This document shows positions 33,885-44,362 of a stretch of DNA of 64,000 bases, one piece after another (positions within the stretch are counted from its first letter, which is position 1; each line of letters opens with the position of its first letter). The DNA is taken from NCBI GenBank assembly GCA_904066235.2, contig CAJFCV020000001.1, positions 3,348,001 through 3,412,000 on the forward strand, in the 5' to 3' direction. The translations under genes were made by a program, and so were the position numbers. The notes under the pieces are model-generated. The model saw nothing but the letters and a program-made list of their open reading frames with translations. It did no database searches and was not told where the DNA came from. This DNA comes from Bursaphelenchus xylophilus (taxonomy: Eukaryota > Nematoda > Chromadorea > Rhabditida > Aphelenchoididae).

Positions 33885-34926
33885 CGGCCAACTTTCGAAG
33901 CGGGAAATGCGACCGCGTACAATGAGGAGGACAATGTGATGAATGAGAAGGAACGTGCAAAAAAAAGATATTTCGAAAAAAATTTGCATAATTTGCAAAA
34001 TTTTGAATAATTTTGGGACGTTCCTCCAATGAAAAAATGTTTGAAAAATTTGCATAACTTGCAAAATTTTAATTTTTTTTGAAGATTCGCCCAAAAATAA
34101 AAAAAAAAAAATTTGAAAAATTTGCATAAATTTTGCAATTTTTTGTTTGCAATTCCTTTTTTCCCTCCAACAATAAAAAAAATTTTTTTTGGTACCTTGC
34201 GATTTTCTACAGTAGTTTTTCTTATTTATTTATTTTTTCATGTTTCTACGTTATTGTATCTTCTGTCCCCATCCCCCAAATAATACCTTCATTGACGCAA
34301 ATCCCGGCCACTCTACGGCCGCGAGCGACTGCGGGCTTTGGTTTGGGAACGTATAATTAAAGTGAAAATAATTAAAGTCCAAATCCTGTTTACGTCTTTC
34401 GCAAGTAATTGACGCATGGATTAAAATTCCTTCGGTTTTTGGTGCACCACGAAAATTCTATTCAACTCTAAAATTTTTATGTAAAATACGACGTATAGGA
34501 GAATGTGATAATTCTTTATCAGTTCTTTTGATCATTTTCGAGCTTTAATTTCTAAAATACAAAACACTTTTTCTGTTTTAATGTTATGAAGTTTGTGTTT
34601 CTTCGTGACTGTAGACGGTTTGTTTGCCTTCTTTTCCGCCTGGGATACGCCTTTTATTATAATTCTTCACATTTATGCAGTTTTGACAATGCATAAGTGA
34701 GAACGTTGGGTACAAAAAGGTCTGCAAAAAAATATTTTTCCAAGCTAAGTGAGATCTAGGGGGTGATTATGATTACTCGACCGTGATGGCTTAGAAAATC
34801 CGATCCATTTTTTCTAATTTTTACTTGTTTGTCTTAAGTAGTACTGTAAATTACAGTAATGTTTTCAGTAGTTCTGTATCATTTTCGGGTGATTTTGTTA
34901 ATTCTGCCATTCTACAGCAGTAGCTA

Positions 34927-35065
34927 CAGTGGGGAAAAAAACTCCAATTTCAAAAGCGCGCCCTTCAAAACGAAGTTTTTTCACTTGGAGAGGGAAGCAT
35001 TTTGCCACATTTTTGATACTTTCCGAATGCAAAATGGTACGTTTTTTGCCACTGGTCCCCCACTG
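34927..35065. mobile_element. Tc1/mariner-type MITE, copy D (internally deleted)
   Basis: CAGTGGGG at the left and the full right arm ending CAGTGGGG in complement, TA on both flanks. Most of the left arm is deleted. The 130 bases after it (35,066-35,195) match those after copy G at 52,388-52,516. Confidence 0.8.
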
Positions 35066-35195
35066 TACACAAAGTATCAAGTGTAATATAAGTGATAAAA
35101 ATCATAGGTTCAAGTCTATAGTCAAGTTCTGTTACTTGCAACGGTCATAAGAGACCATAAAGCAAGCTTTTTACTTCGTAATTTTTAGTTTAGCC
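35066..35195. repeat. Dispersed repeat shared with nsy-1 intron 18
   Basis: ACAAAGTATCAAGTGTAATA, AGGTTCAAGTCTA, TTACTTGCAACGGT and AAGCAAGCTTTTTACTTCG occur in the same order at 52,388-52,516, in each case directly after a Tc1-type MITE. MITE and flank were evidently duplicated together. Confidence 0.8.
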
Positions 35196-35572
35196 GGAAA
35201 ATCAAAGCCCGAAGCCGGGCCGCAAAATTGGTCGGCCCGGCCCGTAGCCATGTCTAGTTTTGCCCAGTGGACTTTTTCGAAACTTTGCGGAATGAAATTC
35301 TATAAAATTTCTTGCATTGTGTTTTTTTTTGCGGCCGCGAAGTTTTTCGCCGCTAAAAATAGAGGTTCAGCCGAAAATTGGATGAACTTATGAGGAAGTA
35401 AAATAACAAATAGGCTGTCTGGGGATCTAAAATATTACGAAAAGGTCAAAAAAGGCTCTATAAAAAAGAATAATTGAATTTTGGGCAAGAAATAGAATTT
35501 CTAAAGGGCAAGTAATCAAAATACGGCATCAGATATTCACGGAACTTGAGGCAAATCAAGAGTAGAACTTTC

Positions 35573-35719
35573 TAGGACATTTCCGAAATTTTTTTCTCGC
35601 GTTTTGCAGAAGCTATCAAGATTTTTAAGTCGAAAGTTTTGCAAAATCGAAACTTTTTCGGCTTAAAAATTTCGATGATTTCTGCAAAGCGGGAGAAAAA
35701 AATATGTCGGACATGTCTT
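35573..35719. mobile_element. Small palindrome inside the nested foldback
   Basis: AGGACATTTCCGAAATTTTT with TCTCGCGTTTTGCAGAA, then TTTTTAAGTCGAAAGTTTTG, is followed by its inverted copy ending in GTCGGACATGTCT. The halves meet near 35,642 with almost no loop. Confidence 0.7.
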
Positions 35720-35736
35720 AAAAAATTCTACTCTTA

Positions 35737-35955
35737 CAGTGGACCTGATTCAGTGGCAAAAAACGTACCATTTTGCATCCGGGAAGTATCAAAAATGTCG
35801 CGAAATGCTTCCCTCTCCATGTGAAAAAAACTCCGCTCTTTTTGTGAGGGTACCCTTCAAAACGATGTTTTTTCACTTGGAGAGGGAAGCATTTTGCCAC
35901 ATCTTTGATGCTTTCCGGATGCAAAATGTTACGTTTTTTGCCAGGTCCGTCACTG
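35737..35955. mobile_element. Tc1/mariner-type MITE, copy E
   Basis: CAGTGGACCTGATTCAGTGG at the left, complementary end at the right, TA flanks. It sits between the two arms of the larger foldback at 35.3-36.2 kb. Confidence 0.85.
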
Positions 35956-36439
35956 TAAATTGTCTAAAGTTTCATCAATATCTGATGTCGTATTTTGATA
36001 ATTTGCTTTTTAGAAGTCTTAGTTCTTGCCCAAAATCCAATTCTTCTTTTCCATAGAGATTTTTTTCACCTTTTCGTTATATATTTTATAGCCCCAGACA
36101 GTCTATTGGTTTTATTTTACTTTCTCATAATTTCACCCAATTTTCGGCTGAACCTCTATTTTTAGCGATGAAAAAACTCCGCGGCCGTGAAAAAACGATG
36201 AAAAAGTTTCATCAATATCTTGTGTCGTATGTTGATCAATTGCTCTTTAGAAGTTCTATTTCTTGCCCAAATTCATTTTTTCTCTCTTTCTGTAGACTTT
36301 TGACCTTTTTATTGCATTTTATTACCTTCGACAGTCGATTAGTCCTTTTATTTCCCCCGAAACCCTCCCAACTTTCGGCCGAACCTCTCCATTTTCGGGG
36401 CGTCGAAAAAACTCCGCGGCCGCAAAAAACAATTTTCCC

Positions 36440-36720
36440 CACCTTTTTTTCGGGGTGTTTATCTCTTTCCTTTCGCCGCCGCTGCGCTCTCCGTCGTTCC
36501 CACACTCTCTCTCTCTGTTCCGCGTGAAAGGGGACAGCCAAAAATGGAGAGCCCTTTTCGGTCGGCGGTTTGTGCCCGCAGGCAATTCCCCCGTTTGCAT
36601 TCCCGAGGAATTTTATCTCGCGGCCCTCGGGCGCTATTTTCTCCCTGCTTTTTATTATGTTTTTGTACTCTCGGACCAAATAATTGACCGTTTTATGGGA
36701 ATCTGAGCACGTTTGTTGCG
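36440..36720. promoter_or_regulatory. GC-rich block with CTCTCT run, possible promoter
   Basis: GC-rich and CT-rich DNA (CGCCGCCGCTGCGCTCTCC, then an 11-base CT run) in an otherwise AT-rich region, about 7.7 kb upstream of nsy-1. It could be a distal promoter, a non-coding first exon or repeat-derived. No start site is visible. Confidence 0.2.
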
Positions 36721-37439
36721 AAACGTTGGTTGCATTGAAACTTTCTTTGCGAGTTTTGAGGTTTTTTTTTCGTTTCGTTGTGTGTGTGTTTTGCTCAGCG
36801 GCTTCTGGCCAGAGGCCTTTTTTGGGGGTCTCGTGAAAGCCGTTTTTTACGTTTTTTTTTAGTTCGTACTTTTGTTTGGGGTATTGTTTGGCATTGTTAT
36901 AAAGATTATTGGGGATTTTCGGAGATTATTTTCCTCAAGCACCCTCAGATTTCCATCAAAGTTGGGCACGGAGTGACAAAACCTTTAACTTGCGTTTTGC
37001 AGAAACGATAAAGATTTTTCGGTCAAAAAATGCTATAAGGCTTTTAAATAAAGTATTGTTATCCTGTTCGATATCTAGAGTACGATATATTGAGAAAAGA
37101 CAAAAAATTTTCTCGGGATAATTGGTCATGATAGCCAAACTTAAATCCTCGCAAAAAATCTCGATTTTTTGGCATTTTTCGACATAAAAAAATTTGCAGA
37201 AACCATTGAGAAATGGTTTCTGCAAATGTACCGAACTTTGATATCTCCCCGTTAGCTACGAACCCCGTTTTTTACACTTTGCGACCAGACACTCGGCGAC
37301 GCCCGCCGTTTGATGGGATATGGGTTTTTCTTTTCACATGCCATTCACGCAAAAATCACACTTACAGTGACGGCAAGTCAAAATTTTTAAATACCTTTTC
37401 CAACAAATTTATTTCAAAACTTCAGAGAATAAGTCACCA

Positions 37440-37763
37440 AATATCGTATTTTACAATAAAATTCCAGAAAATCCGTCATGATGACACGTTTAAGGCCTAA
37501 AAAATTGGGTATCTCAGACAATTTTTTATTAATATTACAGTGACGGACCTGATCCAGTGACAAGAAACGTACCATTTTGCATCCAGGAAGTACCAAACAA
37601 TGTAGCAAAATGCCTTCCTCTCCAAGTGAAAAAACTCCGTTTTGAAGGATGCGTTTTTGAAGTTGGAGTTTTTTCGCTTGGAGAGGGAGGTATTTTGCTA
37701 CATTTTTGATATTTCTGGATGCAAAATGGTACGTTTTTTGCCACTGGATCAGGTCCGTCTCTG
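37440..37763. mobile_element. GTCATGATGAC foldback arm joined to Tc1-type MITE copy F
   Basis: Begins TCGTATTTTACAATAAAATT, then CCAGAAAATCCGTCATGATG and CAGACAATTTTTTATTAATA. The MITE starts at 37,538 (CAGTGACGGACCTGATCC) and ends at 37,763, TA-flanked. The arm-to-MITE junction is the same as in the 19.3-20.1 kb composite, so the two were copied as one unit; the other arm is missing. Confidence 0.8.
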
Positions 37764-39544
37764 TATCATCTAATCTAAAAATCTCGGTAGTTTCTGCAAA
37801 GTGCGAGTTAGAAGTTTTGCACATGTTCTAGGTAAACTAAATTTAATTTATGCCAAGTTTCATAAACTCCCAGCGCCACACTTGGAGTTCTTCCCGTGTT
37901 AATTCAAAGATCAGCCCTTGCCAATCCTAATCCCGTGTTTAACGTTTGAAATTCATCGAATTTCCGAACCTAATCCGCCTCAGATCCCAACTTCCTCCTT
38001 TCCCCAATTATCACAAGATTTTTAAACAATTTTTAATTTAATATCTCCAGCATTTTTCGTGGAATATTGTAGAAATCAGAGATTACCCTACCATATACTT
38101 CATACTGAAATCATTTTCTGGCAATTCCTTGTCAGAATATTCGATAAACTCCCGTAATTTGACCTATTTTGGGGGCCGGCGCAGGTGTTTTTTGCATCAA
38201 AAATTGGTAATTTGATTCGTAAAGTCGTAAGATTCGCAATGAGCGGATTATTAAGGGCGCCCTCGAGCTATTCGAGTGCCTTTGACAGGATTGAATTTGA
38301 CTCTAGTAGTAGTGGTTACTACTGCAATGTCTTGTATTACGAGCCCACTGTCTTCTTGCAAAATGAAAATTTCGTAAACATAAAGTACCAAAACGTCTGT
38401 TAGTCATGTTTTTCTAGCATCAGATTGTATCCTTTCAACCAAATTACATTATTTTATCCATCAAATTTTGTGTTTGCTACTACATAAATATGCAAATTTC
38501 GTTGACAAACTGCAAGTGCAGAGTGGCGTAACTAATATTTTTTGACCCTAAATACCCAATTTTTGTACTTGCAATGATTTTTGAGACTTCATCGGCTTTC
38601 CCAAAAATTATGAAAATTTCGAAAATTATGCATATTTTTTAAAAACTTGCCATTTCAGAGGTCGTAAACCACTTTATCAGCTCGTTTAATGCCCATTATC
38701 TCTTTGTGACTGCTTTTTACAACGCGTCTGACCTTTGTTTACTTGAAGCATAGATTTCAAAACCTACAAAAGCGGTTTTCAAAACTAAACATGCAAATTC
38801 TCAACAATTTGTGTCTTCAGATTTTGCGAAAACAACATCAGACGCCTGCTAAAGCTCTCCAGTTTGTACTCTGATCACTTTCTATACCTTTGTTGACTTC
38901 ATCGTTCGATTGGAAACTGACTTTTCAAACATATCCAAAAAAATTCCAAATTATGCAAATTTCGCAATCCCTCATTTATTTCGCGTTGAATTACTTCCAA
39001 CATCCGCCAGACACCCCATTCTTACAGCATGTCAAAATCTACGTCCGCTTCATATGTCTGGTTTTTTGTTTTCGGCCGTGTTTGGGCCGCTGCTCGAAGG
39101 GCCCGCGGAAATTTGTAAATATTTTCGAGCCCGTCACAAATCCTATTAACCGACCCGAAAACACAAAAGCTTCAATACAGTTTGTGCTCGCGCTTAATAA
39201 TCGGCTGACCTGATCTTTTGGGGTGTAGTTTGGAGGGCATTTGCCTCGTTTTGGGTTCTGTTCTGAGGGTCATTTGCTCGGGAGATTACGTCGAAGGTGT
39301 CGGCCTGTTCTTGGAATTTCTTGTTTTAGTTTTGATGGAAATTTTGAATATGTTGTTTAGCAGTGCTATTCAGGAAAAAATATATGTTTTTGCTTTAATT
39401 TGGACTTTTCATTTTGTATTCCCTGAGGCATGTTTCTGTGATTTTTTTAAAATTTTGAATATATGCTCTAAATGGGGCCAATATCAATTTTTAAAATTTT
39501 AGCTCGTACTTTATAAAAACCATCCTGGATTTTCAACGACCTTT

Positions 39545-39970
39545 GCAGAGCCTATGGGAAATGAGGAGAGACAGTTAGACAAAAAAAACTTTTTTCTCAA
39601 ACTGCCTCTCCTCATTTTCCATGTTCTTTTTTCTACTATAGCTACCCATTTTTGAAGTGTTAGCAATAAAACCTTCATGAGTTTTGCAAGAAAATCATCA
39701 AAGATCAGTCAAATTTTCGCCGATTCTTCTGGCGCTACGGCTGCTCAATTCAACTCCACATTCACTAAAGTTTTATAAGGTCGGCGGACTCTTGGTGGAG
39801 ACTTATCGGATAAGATTTCTGGTTTTGCGATTTTCAAAAATCACTTTTTTCCAATTTCAATAGTTCCGTGGAAGATGCGCGGGCATGGTCCGAAAAGAAA
39901 ATGGGAAATGAAGAGAGACAGCCAGAGAAAAAATATTTTTTTTCTCTGACCGTCTCTCCTCATTTCCCTT
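39545..39970. repeat. Two similar hairpins, GGAAATGAGGAGAGACAG type
   Basis: At 39,548-39,622 and again at 39,898-39,968, GGAAATGA(G/A)GAGAGACAG is followed after a short A/T loop by its complement CT(C/G)TCTCCTCATTTCC. A related GTCGGCGAGACG...CGTCTCACCGAC pair lies in the next foldback. Confidence 0.7.
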
Positions 39971-40671
39971 AGACTCTCGGCTGCTGAACAAAGCCAACGC
40001 CGAGTTCCCGCGGTGCGTTTTCCATTTGAGTGCGACTTTTAAATTAGTCTCCAATAAAACTCCGATGATGTCGAGCTTTCCGGATTGAGCGAAATCAAAA
40101 ATATCCTCAATTTTTATGACGCTCATGAAAATGAAAGTTTTTAGATAAACCCCGAAACCCCAAAACTATTGACATCATTCGGATTAAGCGTGAGATAACT
40201 TTAGACTACTTCTTCGATACTTGTTAGACTCGCTTTTGCCTTCTTTCAAATTGAGATATCTGTTTTTTAATTTGAAACGGGCATTTCCATAACAATTTTC
40301 AAAAAATTTATTTGTTATTTTCCACCTGTATTTTCTTGGATTTTACCATAGATCGCATGGTAATTCCTAGACATGTTTTCCATCTTTTTTGAGCCAATTT
40401 AAATTAATTAGCGTCGAAAATGCAGTTGGACAAAATGAGCTAATATTGGCGAATTTGAGTGTTTATTTCGGGACGAAAAAACCGTATTCCTTTCCGGTTA
40501 TTTGAGTATGAAAAAGAGTGAAATTTGATAAGAAATGGGTTGTGGAATGAAGTTCCCAAATGTTCATGTGATGATTAGACAATTTGGAGACTGTTTGAAG
40601 TGTCTAACTTTGGAAATTTTGGAAAACTGGCATGGCCCCAAACCTTAAACTTTTGCATAGATCTTTAAAGA

Positions 40672-41212
40672 GTCTAAATTTTAATTCCTGAAAATTTTAA
40701 CTTGTGCTTTACATATTCAACAATCTTTTTTCGAGAGATTACGCAAAACGGAGAGAGTCGGCGAGACGAAAAACGCTTTTCAGCAATGACTTTTCGAATT
40801 GTCGTTGGTAAAAACGATCTTTTGTGAGCAATTTTTTTCTTATTTCTATTGGTATTTTCATAAAGTGCATGGACATTTTGCCTTTGCCTGCAACGCGCAC
40901 AAAACTATTTTTCACCGTGCATTTCCCTTTTTTTTGGTTTCGCACTCTGCATCACAAGCGTGGGAAACAGTTCAAAATGCAGTGTGCGGAGAGCAAATGT
41001 CCATGCACTTTATGAAAATAACTATTTAATAGGCGTGAGAGCAAAATTTATTTCACAAAAGATTGTTTTAACCAAGGCCAATTTGAGAGTTCATTACTAA
41101 AAAACATTTTTCGTCTCACCGACTCTCCTCATTTTGCATGATCTCTCGAAAAAAGATTGTTGAATATGTAAAGCGAAAGCTAAAATTTTTAGGAATTAAA
41201 ATTTAGACTCGT
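40672..41212. mobile_element. Foldback element, TTTTAATTCCTGAAAATTTT tips
   Basis: Ends TCTAAATTTTAATTCCTGAA and its complement, with ATATTCAACAATCTTTTTTC, then CATAAAGTGCATGGACATTT, mirrored on the right. Tip words match the 32.6-32.9 kb element. The interior contains a GCATTTT/GTGTGCGG region but no gene. Confidence 0.75.
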
Positions 41213-41821
41213 CAAAGTATCTATGCAAAAATTTTTCAAGGCCATGACATTTTTTTTAATCCTTGTCCCAGAAATATCAAAAATTTTCGCATCGAAATCG
41301 TCGATGTCTCTCCGAAAATTTTTCTTTTGTAGTAAAGTAGGTCCAAAAATAGTTTTTAATCCGAAAAATAATCAAAAACTCCCATTTTATCTCCTTTTTT
41401 CTCTTCTTTTTACAACAAAAACATTTTTCAAACACAAATTCCTCAAGTGTAAAGTGTAATTGATGAAGATTTAACTGCTTAATCGGTTGAAAAGTTAACA
41501 GTCTTCAACTGTTTGCATTCGAATGGCTCTGTTCGCTGGCAGAAAAGTGGGGAAAATGCGCGCTTTTTGTGTGTTTGTTTTCCCATTTTTCAGCTGCAAA
41601 TTCGCTCGGGGTGTCTGTTAAAGCCCTCAGGGCTCATGCATAAAGTATATAGTTCAGAGGGGTTCGGGCCCAGTTCGCAGCCGTTTTTTGGCATTTTGCG
41701 CAGACAGAAAATTGGAAATTTCGAAACATTCTCAAGGCCATTGCCTGGGGCATAAAACTTGGATTTTAACATATTAAAATTTGTTTTATAGCTAGGCTAT
41801 ATCAGGTTCTAAAAATTGGGA

Positions 41822-42172
41822 ATTTGCGACTTTATGAGATGAAAGATTGATAGTTTGTGCACTGTCCGTTACAAAGGTCGTTGAAAATCTGAGAAAAAGT
41901 CTGTAAAGCATGAGGTATTAGTCTGTCGGGAAAATAATGAGCACAATGTTGCCGCACCGTCCGCCTCGCTGAAGCAAAAACAATTTTATTTTGCCGCGAC
42001 ACAACTCATTTTTTCGGCGGAGATGCGATTTGCGATGCGACAGAGTGCTCATTACTTTCCCGACAGACTGATAAGCTCACGCTTTGCAGACTTTTTCGAA
42101 GATTTGCAACGCCCTTTGTAACCGACAGTGCGCAGACTGTCTATCATTCTTTCATCTCAAAAAGTCGCAAAT
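41822..42172. mobile_element. Foldback with a CAGTCTG-type element at its centre
   Basis: Outer arms 41,822-41,914 and 42,075-42,172 are inverted copies (TTTGCGACTTT, TGAGATGAAAGA, GTTACAAAGG, AAAGTCTGTAAAGC). The centre, 41,920-42,070, is a separate palindrome with AGTCTGTCGGGAAAATAATG at the left and its complement ending CGACAGACTG at the right. The interior of that inner element is a GCGGCAAC...TTGCCGC region. Confidence 0.8.
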
Positions 42173-42366
42173 TCTCTTGACTTTTTTCGACCTCAAGCTT
42201 TAAAAAAAATTTGCGCTTCAATTTTTCATTTCTGTATTATTTTTCTCGCGTACATTTCTTTTGATTTCTTCTCCTAGAGGCGTGTGAATAAGCTAATTGT
42301 GTTTTTTGAGCGTTTCTTTTCGATTGTCTTTCGGAATCAAAAAGCCGAAGGCTTGAAATTGAATAT

Positions 42367-42526
42367 CAGTCTGTCGGAAAAATAGTGAGCACTCTGTCGC
42401 ACCGGAAATCGCATCGACGCCGAGAAAATTGATCGTGTCGCGGGAAAATCAAATTGCTTTCTACTTTCTACTTCAGCGAAGCGATTGGCGCAGCGATATT
42501 TTGCTCATTATTTACCCGACAGACTG
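42367..42526. mobile_element. CAGTCTG-type foldback element, second copy
   Basis: CAGTCTGTCGGAAAAATAGT at the left and ATTATTTACCCGACAGACTG at the right are inverted ends, matching the element nested at 41,920-42,070. The interior has a CGCATCGACGC core. No coding capacity. Confidence 0.8.
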
Positions 42527-43288
42527 AATTTTGGGCTCAAAACGCATTATTCTTTGAAATGGCTTGGATTTTGTTTTGGATTTTTTCACTTTTTTTGAAA
42601 ATTTTATAATTCATTTCTCCATAACGCGATTTATATTTTTTGGATTTGCTCTCAAAATTATTTCTTTCATTTTTTTTTAAATTATGTTCAAGTTTCGTAA
42701 CAAAACTTTCAAAAAAATCCCAAAAATTCAAATTCGTTCAAAAAATCTTCTGAATTTTTGCCCCCGATTCCATTAGCTACAGTACCATTACCGGATTGTA
42801 ATAAACAATCCCCCCTTTCTAGGTGACTAACGGAATGTTTAAACGGAAAATTCTTTAAAATTTTCTAAAAATTGCCCGCATTTCAAGAGCGTCGCTCTTT
42901 TTTTCGGGCCACGTGAGCGCCCCCATCGTGATCGGAAATTATTGAATTCTATTTTTGAGACGGGGTCCAATCATATAAAACGTGTCCGGCTTTTAGATTA
43001 ATTTTTTTCGATTTATTTGCGATTAATTATTGATTACAAAAATGAAATTTTTTGATAAAATAATAAGGAAATTTGCAGTTTATTCATTTTATTAGCTAGA
43101 CTCTGTAGTTGATACTACTTTTAAAATTAAAAAAAGCGATTTTCGACACTTGCAACAGAATGCCAAAATCGCGGGAAGTAGATTTTTTGAAGCAACTTGG
43201 ACTAAAATGTGTCGAAAATGAAAGAATTTAATTCTAAATTTAATTGAGAATTCCCACAAGGCAGCAAGCAATATTTTTTCCTCGTATA

Positions 43289-43819
43289 CAGGGTGTCCAG
43301 AGAAATGTGCCGGAAAGTTTTTGTCGATTTCTTGGCGCTCAATCAAGATATCCGAAAAATTCTTTTTGCAGGATAAAGAAGAATTTGGGCGGTTTTTTGT
43401 GCAAAAGAATCATTTTCTCCGCCAGCGCGGAAGGCAGTGTATTCGGCGGAGACTTTTGATCGCTTTTTCGGCCATCACACCAATGTTAAACGCTTTATTA
43501 TGATGCTGAAACTTCCGGAAAGTCTTCAAATTGGGATTGCATTGCGATGTCGCTGTCTGTGTGATTTATTGCGTCAAAAATTTGAAGACTTTCCGGAAGT
43601 TTCAGCATCATAATAAAGCGTTTAAAATTGGTGTGATGGCCAAAAAAGCGATCAAAAGTCTCCGCCGAATACACTACTTTCCGCGCTGGCGGAAAAAATG
43701 ATTCTTTCGGACAAAAAACCGCCCAAATTATTCTTTATCCTGCAAAAAGAATTTTTCGGATATCTTTATTGAGCGCCAAGAAATCGACAAAAACTTTCCG
43801 GCACATTTCTCTGGACACG
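43289..43819. mobile_element. Long palindrome, CAGGGTGTCC tip (Tc1/mariner-like target TA)
   Basis: Arms of about 240 bases (43,289-about 43,530 and about 43,570-43,819) are nearly identical inverted copies, including AGAGAAATGTGCCGGAAAG and GCTTTATTATGATGCTGAAA, with a loop of about 50 bases. TA precedes the left end. The right tip has lost two or three bases. Its terminal words resemble those of the element at 57.5-58.4 kb. Confidence 0.85.
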
Positions 43820-44280
43820 TATTTACATTTGAAACACAATGTTTGCTGAGAACTTTTAATTTGAATTTTCAAGAATTCCAATATTCCAAGAAATAACACT
43901 TTCACACAGTACACAACCTAAAACTATTTTAAATTAAGTCACGCGGCATCCACGCGTCTTTTTTGACCTTATACTAGACATCTCTTACCGCTGTCCCCTC
44001 AAAAAGAGATCTTTATCATGCGCGTTTTAATCTGCCATTCCCACTTCCTCGGAAAAATGAGATTTCAAAATTCTTTTGCGTGCTTTGCATACAAATTTTG
44101 TACGCAATGCCTTAGGGGATTTGTGGGGATTCGAGGATTTTGTGGGTTTCCCGGTAGAAAAAGCAGCGGGATTTGTTGTGTTTATGACTATTTCGACTTT
44201 TGCAATATTTATTTTGACAGTGTGAGGATAATTTCGCGTTAAATAGTCATTTTTAACTACTTTAACAGTGGTTTTTTACT

Positions 44281-44290
44281 CTTTTTTCAG
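44281..44290 (+). promoter_or_regulatory. Putative spliced-leader acceptor for nsy-1
   Basis: CTTTTTTCAG ends at 44,290, 72 bases upstream of the ATG at 44,363. A short upstream ATG-CCA-TAA lies in between. Confidence 0.4.
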
Positions 44291-44362
44291 ACTCAAATGC
44301 CATAATTTATCGTATTTTATACATATTCTTGTAAAATCTTCTGTATAAATCTTCCAAAAAAA

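Larger units (their letters stand above)
35330..36430. mobile_element. Complex nested foldback with an extra third arm
   Basis: Left arm about 35,330-35,545 and right arm about 35,960-36,190 are inverted copies (GCGGCCGCGAAG, CGGCTGAACCTCTATTTTTA and ATTTTGGGCAAGAA with complements). The centre holds two further palindromes: 35,573-35,719 and Tc1-type MITE copy E. A second copy of the right arm follows in direct orientation at about 36,190-36,430. Confidence 0.7.
33890..44280. other. Ten-kilobase gene-poor region rich in palindromic elements
   Basis: No exon with splice sites and family similarity was found between the repeat-protein gene and nsy-1. The region holds at least nine palindromic elements (listed separately). 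Longer open frames here (for example 36,236-36,679 minus, 38,890-39,213 plus) overlap repeats or lack coding character. Some part probably serves as the nsy-1 promoter. Confidence 0.5.

Noticed and set aside
36236..36706. Overlapping frames of 147 and 83 codons
   Set aside because: Part of the region is a third copy of a foldback arm, and no splice sites or family similarity support either frame; GC-rich promoter-like DNA is a better reading.
38890..39213. Plus-strand frame of 107 codons
   Set aside because: Low-complexity hydrophobic translation with no motif, no acceptor or donor and no partner exon.
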